A stretch of DNA of 64,000 bases from Mesorhizobium tamadayense (GCF_003863365.1 NZ_RQXT01000005.1:154728-218727); one strand, 5' to 3'; shown: positions 8,644 through 17,673, counted from the stretch's first letter. The notes: generated by a model not told the origin, from the sequence alone. Numbers and translations: made by a program.

Positions 8644-9621
8644 TCAATAACACCCGCGCTCGATGGCGAGCCGGCGCACCAGCGCCAGCACGCTGTCGAT
8701 GGTCGGCGTCGGTTGGCCGGTCAAGCGGCCGAGCTCCTGCACGGCGCCCACCAGCGCGTCGATCTCCATCGGGCGGCCGCGTTCGAGATCCTGCAGCATC
8801 GAGGTCTTGTGCTCGCCGACAGCGCCGGCGCCCTTGATGCGCCGGTCGACGGCGATGGGGAAGCGCACGCTGAGGCGCTCGCCGATCGCCTGCGCCTCGA
8901 TCATCATGGAACGGACGACAGCGCGCGTGCCTTCATCGGCGACGATCGCTGCAAGCGTGCTGCCGGTGAGCGCCGAGATCGGGTTGAAGGAGAGATTGCC
9001 CCAGAGCTTCACCCAGATCTCCGAGCGTATATCCTCGCGCACAGGCGCCTGCAGCCCGGCCTTGACCAGTTCGCGCGCGAGCGCTGCGACACGATCGCTC
9101 TTCTCGCCGGAAGGCTCGCCGAGCGAAAAGCGCGTGCCCTCGACATGGCGGATCAGGCCTGGCGCATCGACCTCGACGGCCGGATAAACGACGGAGCCGA
9201 TGACGCGCTCTGGCCCGATACGCTCCCAGATCGTGCCGCCGGGATCGACTGCAGTAAGTCGCGTTCCTTCGAGCGCGCCGCCGGCCCTGTGGAAATACCA
9301 CCAGGGCACGCCGTTCTGCATGGTGACGACGGCGGTCCCCTCGCCCAGCAGCGGCTCGATCTGGCCGAGCGCCGGCGCCAGCGAATGCGCCTTCAGCGCC
9401 AGCACGACATAGTCCTGCGCGCCAAGCTCATCGGCCCGCGCCGCGGCCCTCACCCGTGCCACCGTTTCCTTGCCGTCCTCGATCAGGCGAAGACCGCCGG
9501 CCTTGATCGCTTCGAGATGCGCGCCGCGCGCCACGATCGACAGATCGACCCGGCCGGCGATCGTCAGCTTGGCGGCGAGGTAGCCGCCGATCGCGCCCGC
9601 GCCAAAGACGGTAATGCGCAT
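8644..9621 (-). CDS. 2-dehydropantoate 2-reductase (PanE/ApbA) family
   Basis: 325 residues. The N-terminal Rossmann motif GAGAIGG (residues 7-13) binds NADPH. LALKAH (Lys77), MQNGVPWW and the C-terminal-domain block VKLWGNLSFNPIS carry the family's catalytic Lys/Asn positions. Classical PanE reduces ketopantoate, but many paralogues in catabolic operons act on other 2-keto acids. Its start overlaps the stop of the acyl-CoA ligase (TGATG), so it is the last gene of the long operon beginning at 16768. A catabolic role is therefore more likely than pantothenate synthesis. Confidence 0.85.
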   Translation of the reverse strand: MRITVFGAGAIGGYLAAKLTIAGRVDLSIVARGAHLEAIKAGGLRLIEDGKETVARVRAAARADELGAQDYVVLALKAHSLAPALGQIEPLLGEGTAVVTMQNGVPWWYFHRAGGALEGTRLTAVDPGGTIWERIGPERVIGSVVYPAVEVDAPGLIRHVEGTRFSLGEPSGEKSDRVAALARELVKAGLQAPVREDIRSEIWVKLWGNLSFNPISALTGSTLAAIVADEGTRAVVRSMMIEAQAIGERLSVRFPIAVDRRIKGAGAVGEHKTSMLQDLERGRPMEIDALVGAVQELGRLTGQPTPTIDSVLALVRRLAIERGCY

Positions 9622-11150
9622 CAGCCGAGACCGAGCTTTACCGCAAGGCCGATGCGCTGCAGCTTGCCGGTGGCGCCCTTCGGAATCTCGTCCAGGATCA
9701 CCACCTTGCGCGGCACCTTGAAGTCGGCGAGCCGCATGGCCGCAAAACCGCGGATATCGGCCTCGCTGGCGCTCTGGCCTTCGCGCAGCACGACAGCGGC
9801 CGCGACCTCCTCGCCGAGCTTGTCATGCGGCATGGCGAAGGTGACCACCTGCGCCACCGCCGGATGGTCCATCAGCACGCCGTCGACCTCGAGCGGCGAG
9901 ATTTTCTCGCCGCCGCGATTGATGATCTCCTTCAGCCGCCCGGTGACGCGCAGGTAGTTGTCTTCGTCGAGCATGCCCTGGTCGCCGGTGTGGAACCAGC
10001 CATGGGCGAAGGCGCTGGCGTTGGCGTCCGGGTTCTTCTCGTAGCCGGCGGTGACGTTCGGGCCACGAATGACGATCTCACCGATCTCGCCGGGTTCGAG
10101 CAGCCGTCCGTCGGGCGCCATGATGGCCACTTCCGGCCCGGCGGCCGCGCCGACGCTGCCGGGCTTGCGCTGGCCGGGCGGCAGGCGGTTGGACGCCATC
10201 TGGTGCGCGGCTTCGGTCATGCCATAGGATTCGATCACCGGGCAGCCGAAGGTCGCTTCGAGTTCCGCCATCACCTGCGCGGGCAGGGATGCGGAGGACG
10301 AGCGGATGAAGCGCAGCTTTGCCTCGGCGAGCTGCCCGGGATTGCGCGCGGCGCGCGGCAGGATCGCCTGGTGCATGGTCGGCACCGCCGTGTACCAGCT
10401 CGGCTTCGCCTCGGAGAGCCACTGGAAGAAGCGTAGCGCGTTGAAGCCCGGCGTGCAGAAGACGCTGCCGCCGGCGGCAAGCGAGGACAGCACTGCCGCG
10501 ATCAGGCCGTGTATGTGGAACAGCGGCATGATGTTGAGGCAGCGATCCCCAGCAGTCAGGCCGAGCGTTGCGCCGATATGCGCGGCCGAAGCAGCAAGGT
10601 TGGCGTGACTGAGCGGCACCAGTTTGGGACGCGAGGTGGTGCCTGAGGTGTGCAGCAGGAGTGCGGTGTCGCCATCCTCGGCCAATCCGGACGCGAGCGG
10701 CGGCCCGACCGGGTCGCCCTCGATCCTGAAGACGCCGGCCGGCGCGCCATCCGGCACGATCAGCCGCAGCACCGGGATGCCAAGGCGTTCGGCAACCTCG
10801 ACCGAGGGACCTGCCTCATCCTTGCCAACGAGGATCGCCTTGACGCCGATATCGCTCAAATAGAAATCGAGCTCGTCGGCGCGGTAGGCCGGATTGAGGG
10901 GTGCGGTGGAAGCGGCCGCGGCCACCGCGATGAAGGCCGTCGCCATCTCCGGGCCGTTCGGCAGCACGATGGCGACGCGGTCGCCACGGCCGATGCCAAG
11001 CGCGTTGAGCCGCGCCGCGGTCTCGCCAATCAGCCGGCGCAGCCCGCCATGCGACAGGGCTGTCCGTTCAGGCGCCGCGATTGCCGGAGCGTCTTCGGCG
11101 CCGGGAGCAAGACGATGGGCAACGTCGATGGGATTTTCGCTTCTTGTCAT
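9621..11150 (-). CDS. AMP-forming acyl-CoA ligase (oxalate-CoA ligase/Pcs60-like)
   Basis: 509 residues, ANL superfamily. Motifs in order: A3 LLLHTSGTTSRPKLVPLSH (about residue 160), A5-type ESYGMTEAAHQM (about 310), the GWFHTGDQGMLDEDNYLRV block (about 390), GRLKEIINRGGEKISPLEVD, and the C-terminal catalytic Lys in GATGKLQR. It activates a carboxylate to the adenylate and then the CoA thioester. The EIINRGGEKISP subgroup resembles oxalyl-CoA synthetase/Pcs60, though the substrate cannot be read from sequence. It is translationally coupled to the PanE-like gene and follows the gamma-glutamyltransferase by 50 nt. Confidence 0.87.
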   Translation of the reverse strand: MTRSENPIDVAHRLAPGAEDAPAIAAPERTALSHGGLRRLIGETAARLNALGIGRGDRVAIVLPNGPEMATAFIAVAAAASTAPLNPAYRADELDFYLSDIGVKAILVGKDEAGPSVEVAERLGIPVLRLIVPDGAPAGVFRIEGDPVGPPLASGLAEDGDTALLLHTSGTTSRPKLVPLSHANLAASAAHIGATLGLTAGDRCLNIMPLFHIHGLIAAVLSSLAAGGSVFCTPGFNALRFFQWLSEAKPSWYTAVPTMHQAILPRAARNPGQLAEAKLRFIRSSSASLPAQVMAELEATFGCPVIESYGMTEAAHQMASNRLPPGQRKPGSVGAAAGPEVAIMAPDGRLLEPGEIGEIVIRGPNVTAGYEKNPDANASAFAHGWFHTGDQGMLDEDNYLRVTGRLKEIINRGGEKISPLEVDGVLMDHPAVAQVVTFAMPHDKLGEEVAAAVVLREGQSASEADIRGFAAMRLADFKVPRKVVILDEIPKGATGKLQRIGLAVKLGLG

Positions 11151-11200
11151 GGTTCCAGACTATGTTTCGAACGATCGGCCGATGTCCAGCAACAGGCTGC

Positions 11201-12787
11201 TCAATATCCAAGCGCCAGGCCGTCCTTGCGCGGATCCGAGGCGCCGGTCAGAGTGCCTTTTTCCCAATCGATGAGCACCGCCTGCCCGCCGCCAAGCGGG
11301 TGGTCGGGCTCCACCACCTGATGGCCACGGCGGCGCAGGCCTTCAACCGCATCCGCGCGAACGCCGCGCTCGGCTTCCACGACGTCGTGGTTGTAGAAGA
11401 CGCGCGCTGCATCCAGCGCCTGCTGCGGATCCATGCCGAAGTCGATCATGTTGGTCAAAAGATGCACATGGCCGAAAGGCTGGTAGCCACCGCCCATGAC
11501 GCCGAAGGGCATCACCGCGCGGCCGTTCCTGGTCATCATGCCCGGCATGATCGTGTGCATCGGCCGCTTGCCCGGCGCTATTGCGTTCGGATGCCTCGGA
11601 TCGAGCCGGAAGCTCGAGCCGCGGTTCTGCAGGACGACGCCGGTCTTCGGGCCGACGATGCCACTGCCGAAGGAATAATAGGTCGAGTTGATGAAGCTCA
11701 CCGCATTCAAGTCGCGGTCGACGACAGAGATGTAGACAGTGTCGCTGCCCGGTAGGTCGAGGCGCGGCAATCCGGTCATGGCGCGCTGCGGGTCGATGGC
11801 GGCCCGCAACCGGGCGGCATAAGCGGCGGAGAGCAGTTCCTCCACCGGCACCGCGACATGATCCTGGTCGGCAATGAGGTTGTCGCGATCGCGATAGGCC
11901 AGCCGCCCCGCCTCGATCTCCAGATGCAGTCTTTCCGCGCCATTCGGGTCGAGCGCGCCGAGGTCGAAGCCTGACAGCACGTTCAGCATCAACAGCGCGG
12001 TCAGCCCTTGATTGTTCGGCGGCATCTGGTGGATGTCATGGCCGCGATAGGAGGTGCTGATCGCGGTCCTGTAATCGCCCTTGGTCGCGGCGAAGTCGTC
12101 GAGCGTATGCAGGCCGCCGAGTTCACGAAGCCGTCCGACAATATCCTCGGCCACCGCGCCTTCGTAGAAACCGGCACGGCCCTTTTTGGCGATGGTGCGC
12201 AGCGCCTCCGCCAGTTCCGGCTGGCGGTGCACGTCGCCGGCCTTCGGTGGCTTGCCGCCAGGCAGGAAGATGCGCGACGCCACCTCGTCGGCCGACAGGT
12301 CGGTCTCCGGGTCCTCCCAGTCGAAAGCGACGCGGTCATGCACGACATAGCCGTTCTGCGCGTAGTGGATGGCCGGAGCGAGTGCGTCGGCGATGCCCTT
12401 GCGGCCGTGATCTTCCAGAAGACGGCACCAGGCGTCGACCGCGCCGGGAACGGTCACTGCATGCGGGCCCTGCTTCGGCAATTCGCTGAAGTCATGCTCG
12501 CGATACCAGTCGACCGTAGCGGCCTGGGGCGCGCGCCCCGAGCCGTTGAAGGCGATCACATTGCCATCACCCTTCGGGCAATAGAGGACAAAACAGTCGC
12601 CGCCGATGCCGGTCGACTGCGGCTCGACCACCGCCTGCACGGCGGCCGCGCAGACGGCCGCATCCATGGCATTGCCGCCGGAGCGCAGCATCTCGATGGC
12701 GGCAAGTGTGGAGAGCGGATGCGAGGTCGCGGCCATGGCTTCGGTGGCGCGGACCGGCGAGCGGCCTGGGAACTGGAAATCACGCAT
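11201..12787 (-). CDS. Gamma-glutamyltransferase family protein
   Basis: 528 residues from ATG 12787. It belongs to the Ntn-hydrolase gamma-glutamyltranspeptidase family. The small-subunit start is at Thr350 in GSDTVYISVVDRDLNAVS, aligning with the autoprocessing nucleophile of E. coli Ggt (TTHYSVVD). Other landmarks are GGNAMDAAVCAAAVQAVVEP near residue 40, GIGGDCF, and GVMGGGYQPFGHVHLLTNM near 435. No signal peptide is seen, so it is probably cytoplasmic like YwrD-type members rather than periplasmic Ggt. It lies 14 nt after the PotC-like permease gene, pointing to hydrolysis of an imported gamma-glutamyl compound. Confidence 0.88.
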   Translation of the reverse strand: MRDFQFPGRSPVRATEAMAATSHPLSTLAAIEMLRSGGNAMDAAVCAAAVQAVVEPQSTGIGGDCFVLYCPKGDGNVIAFNGSGRAPQAATVDWYREHDFSELPKQGPHAVTVPGAVDAWCRLLEDHGRKGIADALAPAIHYAQNGYVVHDRVAFDWEDPETDLSADEVASRIFLPGGKPPKAGDVHRQPELAEALRTIAKKGRAGFYEGAVAEDIVGRLRELGGLHTLDDFAATKGDYRTAISTSYRGHDIHQMPPNNQGLTALLMLNVLSGFDLGALDPNGAERLHLEIEAGRLAYRDRDNLIADQDHVAVPVEELLSAAYAARLRAAIDPQRAMTGLPRLDLPGSDTVYISVVDRDLNAVSFINSTYYSFGSGIVGPKTGVVLQNRGSSFRLDPRHPNAIAPGKRPMHTIMPGMMTRNGRAVMPFGVMGGGYQPFGHVHLLTNMIDFGMDPQQALDAARVFYNHDVVEAERGVRADAVEGLRRRGHQVVEPDHPLGGGQAVLIDWEKGTLTGASDPRKDGLALGY

Positions 12788-12801
12788 GGGTATCCCTGTA
12801 T

Positions 12802-13602
12802 TCAACGTCCGCGGCCGAAAAGCTGGGCGGCGGACAACAAGACGATCGATAGCACGATCAGGCAAGTCGAAATGGCGGCAATCGTCGGGTCGATCTGATC
12901 GCGTAGCGCATTGAACATGCGGCGCGTCAGCGTCGTGGTCTCGCCGCCCGAGATGAAGAGTGAGACCACCACCTCGTCGAAGGAGGTGATGAAGGCAAAC
13001 AGCGCGCCCGATACGATCGAGAAGCGCAGCTGCGGCATCGTCACCTGGAAGAAGGCGGGGAAACGCCCTGCGCCGAGGCTGCGCGCCACCATCTCCTGGT
13101 TCATGTCGTAGGACCTCAGGCCGGAAAGCACGGTGAGCACGACCAGCGGCAGCGCCTGCACGGTGTGGGCGATGACGAGGCCGGTCAGGGTGTTGTTGAG
13201 GCCGATGCGGGCATAGAGGAAGAAGGTGCCGATTCCGATCAGGATGACCGGGATGATCAGCGATGCGGTGAGCAGCGCGTTGATCGCGCCGGTCAGCCGC
13301 AGCGTTCCGGCATTGATGGCATAGGCGGCTGCGGTGCCGAGCGGCGTCGCCACGATCGCCGTCATCACCGCCACCTTGATCGACACGATGGTCGCGTCGC
13401 GCCATTCGACGGAGCCGAAATAGCTTTCGTACCAGCGCAGCGACCATTGCTGCGGCGGGAACTGCAGCAGCGTCGAGCCGGAGAAGGACATGATGACGAT
13501 GATCACCGAAGGGGCGATCAGGAACAGCATGACAAGACCGCCCAGCAGGTAGAGCCAGAGGCGTTGCCAATGCGAGATGGGCAGGCTGCTTTCCGTGCTC
13601 AT
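12802..13602 (-). CDS. ABC transporter permease, PotC-like
   Basis: 266 residues from ATG 13602, which overlaps the upstream permease stop (ATGA). About six membrane segments are seen (residues 12-35, 60-85, 98-120, 130-150, 180-205, 235-258). The EAA loop that contacts the ATPase is ARSLGAGRFPAFFQVTMPQL near residue 175. It is similar to the PotC/YdcV inner-membrane subunit of spermidine/putrescine importers. It is the fourth gene of the operon starting at 16768. Confidence 0.88.
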   Translation of the reverse strand: MSTESSLPISHWQRLWLYLLGGLVMLFLIAPSVIIVIMSFSGSTLLQFPPQQWSLRWYESYFGSVEWRDATIVSIKVAVMTAIVATPLGTAAAYAINAGTLRLTGAINALLTASLIIPVILIGIGTFFLYARIGLNNTLTGLVIAHTVQALPLVVLTVLSGLRSYDMNQEMVARSLGAGRFPAFFQVTMPQLRFSIVSGALFAFITSFDEVVVSLFISGGETTTLTRRMFNALRDQIDPTIAAISTCLIVLSIVLLSAAQLFGRGR

Positions 13603-14522
13603 CGCGAACTCCAGACGCCGGTGGCGCGCGCGCCGAGCAGCCACTGGAAGAGACCGAGCAGCGCCAGCGTGACGGCAAGCAGCACGACGCCGAGAGCCGC
13701 GCCCGCGCCCCAGTTGGAATAAAGGCTGGTGGCCTGCTCGATGCGCATCGCCCACATGATGACCTTGCCGCCGCCCATCAGCGCCGGCGTGACGAAGAAG
13801 CCGAGGCAAAGCACGAAGACGATGACCACGCCGGAGGCAAGGCCGGGCTGCGACAGCGGGAAGAAGATCTGCCGGAAGGTGGCGGCGGGGCTGGCGCCGA
13901 GATTCATGCCGGCGCGCAGGCAGTCGACGTCGATGGTCTTCATCGAGGCGTAGAGCGGCAGCACCAGGAACGGCAGCATGATGTGGGTCATGCCTATGAC
14001 GACGCCGGCGAAATTGTTGGCGAGCGGCAGCGGCTGGCCGATGACGCCGAGGTCGATCAGCCAGCTGTTGACCAGGCCCCTGCGCTGCAGGATGACCAGC
14101 CAGGCGTAGGTGCGCACCAGCACCGAGGTCCAGAACGGCAGGATGACGAAGATCAGGCAGATCGAGGCCGCGCGTCGCGGCAGCTGCGACAGCATATAGG
14201 CCAGCGGATAGCCGAAGAGCACGCTGGCACCGGTGACGGCGAAGGCCACCTTGAAGGTGGTGGCGAAGGTCCTGATGTAGGACGCCTGCTCGAAGAAACG
14301 CGCGTAGTTGGCGAGGCTGAGTTGACCGGTCTGGTCGAAGAGCGAAAGCCAGAACAGCCAGCCGATCGGCACGATGATGACGGCAAAGACCAGGAACAGC
14401 CCGGGCGACAACAACGCAAGCAGCCCCAACGCCTGGCGCCTGGCATCGGCGCGCAGCGCATCGGCGTTCAGGACAGCGTCCGGCCTGCCGGCACGGTCGA
14501 GGCTGACGGACCCTATGCTCAT
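13599..14522 (-). CDS. ABC transporter permease, PotB-like
   Basis: 307 residues from ATG 14522, overlapping the ATPase stop codon by 4 nt. A hydrophilic N-terminal tail of about 30 residues precedes six membrane segments. The LPFWTSVLVRTYAWLVILQ block is diagnostic of PotB/YdcU permeases, and the EAA loop reads AGMNLGASPAATFRQIFFPL. It pairs with the PotC-like subunit. The substrate is likely a polyamine or related cation, judged by family only. Confidence 0.88.
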   Translation of the reverse strand: MSIGSVSLDRAGRPDAVLNADALRADARRQALGLLALLSPGLFLVFAVIIVPIGWLFWLSLFDQTGQLSLANYARFFEQASYIRTFATTFKVAFAVTGASVLFGYPLAYMLSQLPRRAASICLIFVILPFWTSVLVRTYAWLVILQRRGLVNSWLIDLGVIGQPLPLANNFAGVVIGMTHIMLPFLVLPLYASMKTIDVDCLRAGMNLGASPAATFRQIFFPLSQPGLASGVVIVFVLCLGFFVTPALMGGGKVIMWAMRIEQATSLYSNWGAGAALGVVLLAVTLALLGLFQWLLGARATGVWSSR

Positions 14523-15607
14523 TGATCCGCCACCAGCACGATATCCTGCGCGTCGATGCCGAGCGTGATCGGCTCGCCCGGCGCCGGCAGCTTCGCCAGC
14601 ACGTCGGAACGGCAATAATCGCGCAGCGTCACCTGGCGGCCGTCTTGGAGTGTTGCGTAGCAGATGAAACTGTCGCCTTGGTAGATGACGTCGCCGACGA
14701 TTGCCGGCAGCATGTTGAGGGCGCCTGCCTGTTCCGCGTCGGTGACCAGCCGCAGTGTTTCCGGCCGCACCACCATCAGATGCCGGCCGGCGGACGGCGC
14801 CGGATCGTTCATGCGAAGTTTCCTGTCCTCATACCAGACGCTGCCATTGCGGCATTCGACCGGGATGAAGTTGGATTCGCCGATGAAGCCGGCGACGAAC
14901 TTCGTCTTCGGCCTGGCGTAGAGAGCCTCCGGCTGGTCGATCTGCTCGATGCGGCCGGCGTTCATGACCGCGATGCGGTCGGACATCGTGATCGCCTCGC
15001 GCTGGTCATGCGTGACGTAAACCGTCGTCATGCCGAGCCGGCGGTGCAGGGTGCGCAATTCGATCTGCATGTGCTCGCGCAAGCCTTTGTCGAGCGCCGA
15101 CAACGGCTCGTCCATCAGCACGATACGCGGCTCGAAGACGATGGCGCGGGCGAGCGCCACACGCTGGCGCTGGCCGCCGGAAAGCTGGTCGACGCGGCGT
15201 TCGCCCAACCCCTGCAGGCGCACGAGGTCGAGCGCCTTCGCCACACGCTCTCTGGTATCGGCCGCCGAAACGCGCCGCTGCTTCAGCGGAAAGGCGACGT
15301 TGTGGAAGACGTTCATGTGGGGAAAGAGCGCATAGTTCTGGAACACCATGCCGATGTTGCGCTTGTGCGGCGGCATGGTGATGATCTCTTCGCCGCCGAC
15401 CTTGACGCTGCCGGCATTGGCCCGCACGAAGCCCGCGAGGATCATCAGCAGCGTCGTCTTGCCCGACCCCGACGGGCCGAGCAGCGTCAGGAACTCTCCC
15501 GCGGCGACATCGAGCGAGAGATCGCTGAGGATGGAGACAGCGCCGAAGCGCTTCTCGATGCCATGGATGCCGATGGGAAGCGCGGACGGCGCAAGAGACA
15601 AGAGCAT
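14519..15607 (-). CDS. ABC transporter ATP-binding protein, PotA-like
   Basis: 362 residues from ATG 15607; TTG 15601 is an alternative because AAGGAG sits 6 nt before it but abuts the ATG. Walker A GPSGSGKTT, Q-loop VFQNYALFPHM, signature LSGGQRQRVALARA, Walker B IVLMDEPLSALD and switch His in YVTHDQ are intact. The C-terminal TOBE domain (about 270-360) is typical of PotA. It energises the permeases encoded downstream. A palindromic repeat separates it from the binding-protein gene upstream. Confidence 0.9.
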   Translation of the reverse strand: MLLSLAPSALPIGIHGIEKRFGAVSILSDLSLDVAAGEFLTLLGPSGSGKTTLLMILAGFVRANAGSVKVGGEEIITMPPHKRNIGMVFQNYALFPHMNVFHNVAFPLKQRRVSAADTRERVAKALDLVRLQGLGERRVDQLSGGQRQRVALARAIVFEPRIVLMDEPLSALDKGLREHMQIELRTLHRRLGMTTVYVTHDQREAITMSDRIAVMNAGRIEQIDQPEALYARPKTKFVAGFIGESNFIPVECRNGSVWYEDRKLRMNDPAPSAGRHLMVVRPETLRLVTDAEQAGALNMLPAIVGDVIYQGDSFICYATLQDGRQVTLRDYCRSDVLAKLPAPGEPITLGIDAQDIVLVADQ

Positions 15608-15678
15608 CTCCTTCAACTCCGGATCGTTGTCGGGAGCGGAGCGACGTTCGGCGCGCCGCTCCGACAGTCTGTTGTCAC

Positions 15679-15722
15679 GCAATTCCGGACGGAAAACCGC
15701 TGCGCGCTTTTCCTGGAATTGC
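15679..15722. repeat. 44-nt interspersed palindromic repeat, copy 2
   Basis: Same element as 6994-7037: arms GCAATTCC / GGAATTGC, 41 of 44 positions identical. It lies inside an operon, between the binding-protein gene and the ATPase gene, where it could fold in the mRNA and alter relative expression of the binding protein and the transporter core. Confidence 0.8.
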
Positions 15723-15727
15723 TTAAC

Positions 15728-16768
15728 CTACTGCTGGATCAGGTTGTTGAACTTCTCGGTCGCCTCGACGAGGTTGTCGCGCCAGAACTCGGGATCCTGC
15801 AGCACCTGCTTCTTGACGTTCTCCGGCGCAGAATTGATGTCCTTGATCCGCTCCTGCGGGATCTTGCCGGTCTCGAAGGCCTTCTCGTTGGCCGGGCCGT
15901 TGTCGACATAGAGCGGCAGGTTGGCCTGAAGATCAGGGCTGACGAACTTGGCCAGCGCCTTCATGGCGAGGTCCTTGTTCTTCGAGCCTTTCGGGATGAC
16001 CATGCAGTCGGCGGTCAGCACGCCCTGGTCGAAGGAGAAGCTCACCGGCGCGCCTTCCTTCCTCAAAGTGCCGGCGCGGCCGTTCCAGATGCTGGCCATA
16101 TCGACCTCGCCGTCCTTGACGAGCTGCATGGCCTGCGCGCCGGAGGTCCACCAGGCGTCGATGTGACCGCGAACCTTGTCGACGGATTGCAGCGCGCCGT
16201 CGATGTCTACCGGATAGACCTTGTCGATCGGAGTGCCCTTGGCGAGCGCGGCGACGCTCAGCGTCTCCGTCGCCTGGCTGCCGGAGAGCGCGCGGCGGCC
16301 CGGAAACTTCTCGACATCCCAGAAATCGGCCCAGCTCTTGGGACCTTTGTCGCCGAAAACATCCGTACGGTAGATCAGCACGACGGAGGTATAGGAGATG
16401 CCCACCCAGTCGTCATGAACGAGCTTGGGGTTGATGCCGCTCTTGTCGATGACGTTGTAGTCGAGCTTCTCGAACAGGCCTTCTTTGGAACCCCGCGCGC
16501 ATTCGTCGGCGCCAAGCTCGGTGATGTCCCATTTGACGGCATTGCCGGTGACCTGCAGGCGCACGTCGTCGAGGCCGTTGGTGGTGTCCTGCTTGATGGT
16601 GATGCCGAGCTCCTTGGCTGTCGGATCGAAGAAGGCCTTGGTCTGCGCCTCCTGATAGGTGCCGCCCCATGAGGCGACAGTGATGGTGTCCGCGGCCGAT
16701 GCCGGAACAGCGACCGAGGCCAGCAGGCCGGCAATGGCCGGGCCGTGAATGCAAAATCCCTTCGTCAT
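15728..16768 (-). CDS. Periplasmic substrate-binding protein, PotD/spermidine-type
   Basis: 346 residues with a short Sec signal peptide (IAGLLASVAVPASAAD, cleavage near residue 26). The mature start DTITVASWGGTYQEAQTKAF and the later WADFWDVEKFPGRRAL are characteristic of the PotD/YdcS-like binding proteins for polyamines and related compounds. The ribosome site is GGAGAAGCGAAA before ATG 16768. It is the first gene of a seven-gene minus-strand operon and is divergent from a GntR regulator, whose probable operator lies 52 nt upstream of this start. Confidence 0.88.
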   Translation of the reverse strand: MTKGFCIHGPAIAGLLASVAVPASAADTITVASWGGTYQEAQTKAFFDPTAKELGITIKQDTTNGLDDVRLQVTGNAVKWDITELGADECARGSKEGLFEKLDYNVIDKSGINPKLVHDDWVGISYTSVVLIYRTDVFGDKGPKSWADFWDVEKFPGRRALSGSQATETLSVAALAKGTPIDKVYPVDIDGALQSVDKVRGHIDAWWTSGAQAMQLVKDGEVDMASIWNGRAGTLRKEGAPVSFSFDQGVLTADCMVIPKGSKNKDLAMKALAKFVSPDLQANLPLYVDNGPANEKAFETGKIPQERIKDINSAPENVKKQVLQDPEFWRDNLVEATEKFNNLIQQ

Positions 16769-16819
16769 TTTCGCTTCTCCAACCGGTGTTCCCGTTATCG
16801 TTTGATTTGGTATGCGAAT

Positions 16820-16829
16820 TTGTATACAA
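16820..16829. promoter_or_regulatory. Probable GntR (FadR-type) operator TTGTATACAA
   Basis: A perfect 10-bp palindrome in an AT-rich stretch in the 190-nt divergent gap between the binding-protein gene (start 16768) and the GntR gene (start 16959). The FadR subfamily typically binds TNGTNNNACNA-type palindromes, and this site fits. It is probably bound by the adjacent regulator to control both directions. Confidence 0.6.
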
Positions 16830-16958
16830 TTTTGAGTGTAATCCGCCGGAAGCCGATGTCAACATGGGTCGTGACCGGGCAGACGTTTTTTCGCGGCGGG
16901 AAATGGAGGCGTCAGTTAGACTGCGAATCCATGAACGGCACCGTTGGAGGCGGGACGC

Positions 16959-17660
16959 TTGAGCAAGGAACGGAAAAACACGCTGCGCGACTCGGTGTTC
17001 GAGAAGCTGAAGGCGATGATCATCACCGGGCAGATCCCGCCCGGCTCCCGCGTCACGGAGGCCGACATGGCCGAGCGCCTTAAAGTGAGCCGCACGCCGG
17101 TTCGCGAAGCCTTCAACCGGCTGGAGCGCGACGGTCTGGTGATCGGGCGTCCGCGCCAGGGCTATGTGGTCGCCGAGTTCAACCTGACTATGTTCCGCGA
17201 GGCCTTCGATATCCGCGAGCTGCTCGACGGGCGCGCGACCGAACTGGCGGCGGCCAACGCGACCGCCGCCGACAAGGTTCGGCTGCGCGAGATGCTCGCC
17301 GAATGCGAGCGGCTGGCGGCAATCCCCGACCGCAGCACCAGGGAGAAATTCGAGGAGTTGCAGGTCGGCATCGACCTGCATCGGGTGATCGCCGAAATCA
17401 GCGGCAACGAGATGCTGCACGGCATGCTCTGCGGCATACTCGACAAGTGCCAGCAATATGTGTGGACGGAGCTTCTGTGGCTTGACGAGTGGAAGCTCAC
17501 CCGCGAGGAGCATGCCGGGATCGTCGACGCGATCTGCGCCGGCGATGTCGCTTTAGCCGGCGAGCGCGCCCGCGCGCATGTGCGCGGATCGCGCGAGAAC
17601 ATCCTTCGCCTTCTGCAGGCCAAATCCGACTACCAGGGGTTTTTCGCCAAGGCGTCGTGA
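16959..17660 (+). CDS. GntR-family regulator, FCD (FadR) subfamily
   Basis: 233 residues from TTG 16959, chosen because GGAGG lies 8 nt upstream; a TTG at 16944 overlaps that site. The N-terminal winged helix (residues 8-70) shows LRDSVFEKLKAMIITGQIPP, GSRVTEADMAERLKVSRTPV and GLVIGRPRQGYVV. The C-terminal all-helical FCD effector domain (about 80-215) has FREAFDIRELLDGRATELAA and the metal-ligand type Asp/His positions (DLHRVIAEISGN). It is divergent from the transport/catabolic operon and most likely its repressor. It converges on the PotA gene at 17674. Confidence 0.9.
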   Translation: MSKERKNTLRDSVFEKLKAMIITGQIPPGSRVTEADMAERLKVSRTPVREAFNRLERDGLVIGRPRQGYVVAEFNLTMFREAFDIRELLDGRATELAAANATAADKVRLREMLAECERLAAIPDRSTREKFEELQVGIDLHRVIAEISGNEMLHGMLCGILDKCQQYVWTELLWLDEWKLTREEHAGIVDAICAGDVALAGERARAHVRGSRENILRLLQAKSDYQGFFAKAS

Positions 17661-17673
17661 GTGCTCTGTCGCA

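Noticed and set aside
8540..8650. Protein-like short frame (EHYAAAITELKWQTAPAPSE) ending at the PanE-like gene
   Set aside because: No start or ribosome site, about 30 codons, and it overlaps the 3' end of a real gene; possibly a decayed remnant but too weak to list.
12788..13678. N-terminal extension of the gamma-glutamyltransferase frame
   Set aside because: It overlaps the PotC-like permease gene in another frame; the family N-terminus fits ATG 12787.
14522..16672. 716-codon plus-strand open frame
   Set aside because: Antisense to the PotA-like and binding-protein genes; its composition is typical of GC-skewed shadow frames.
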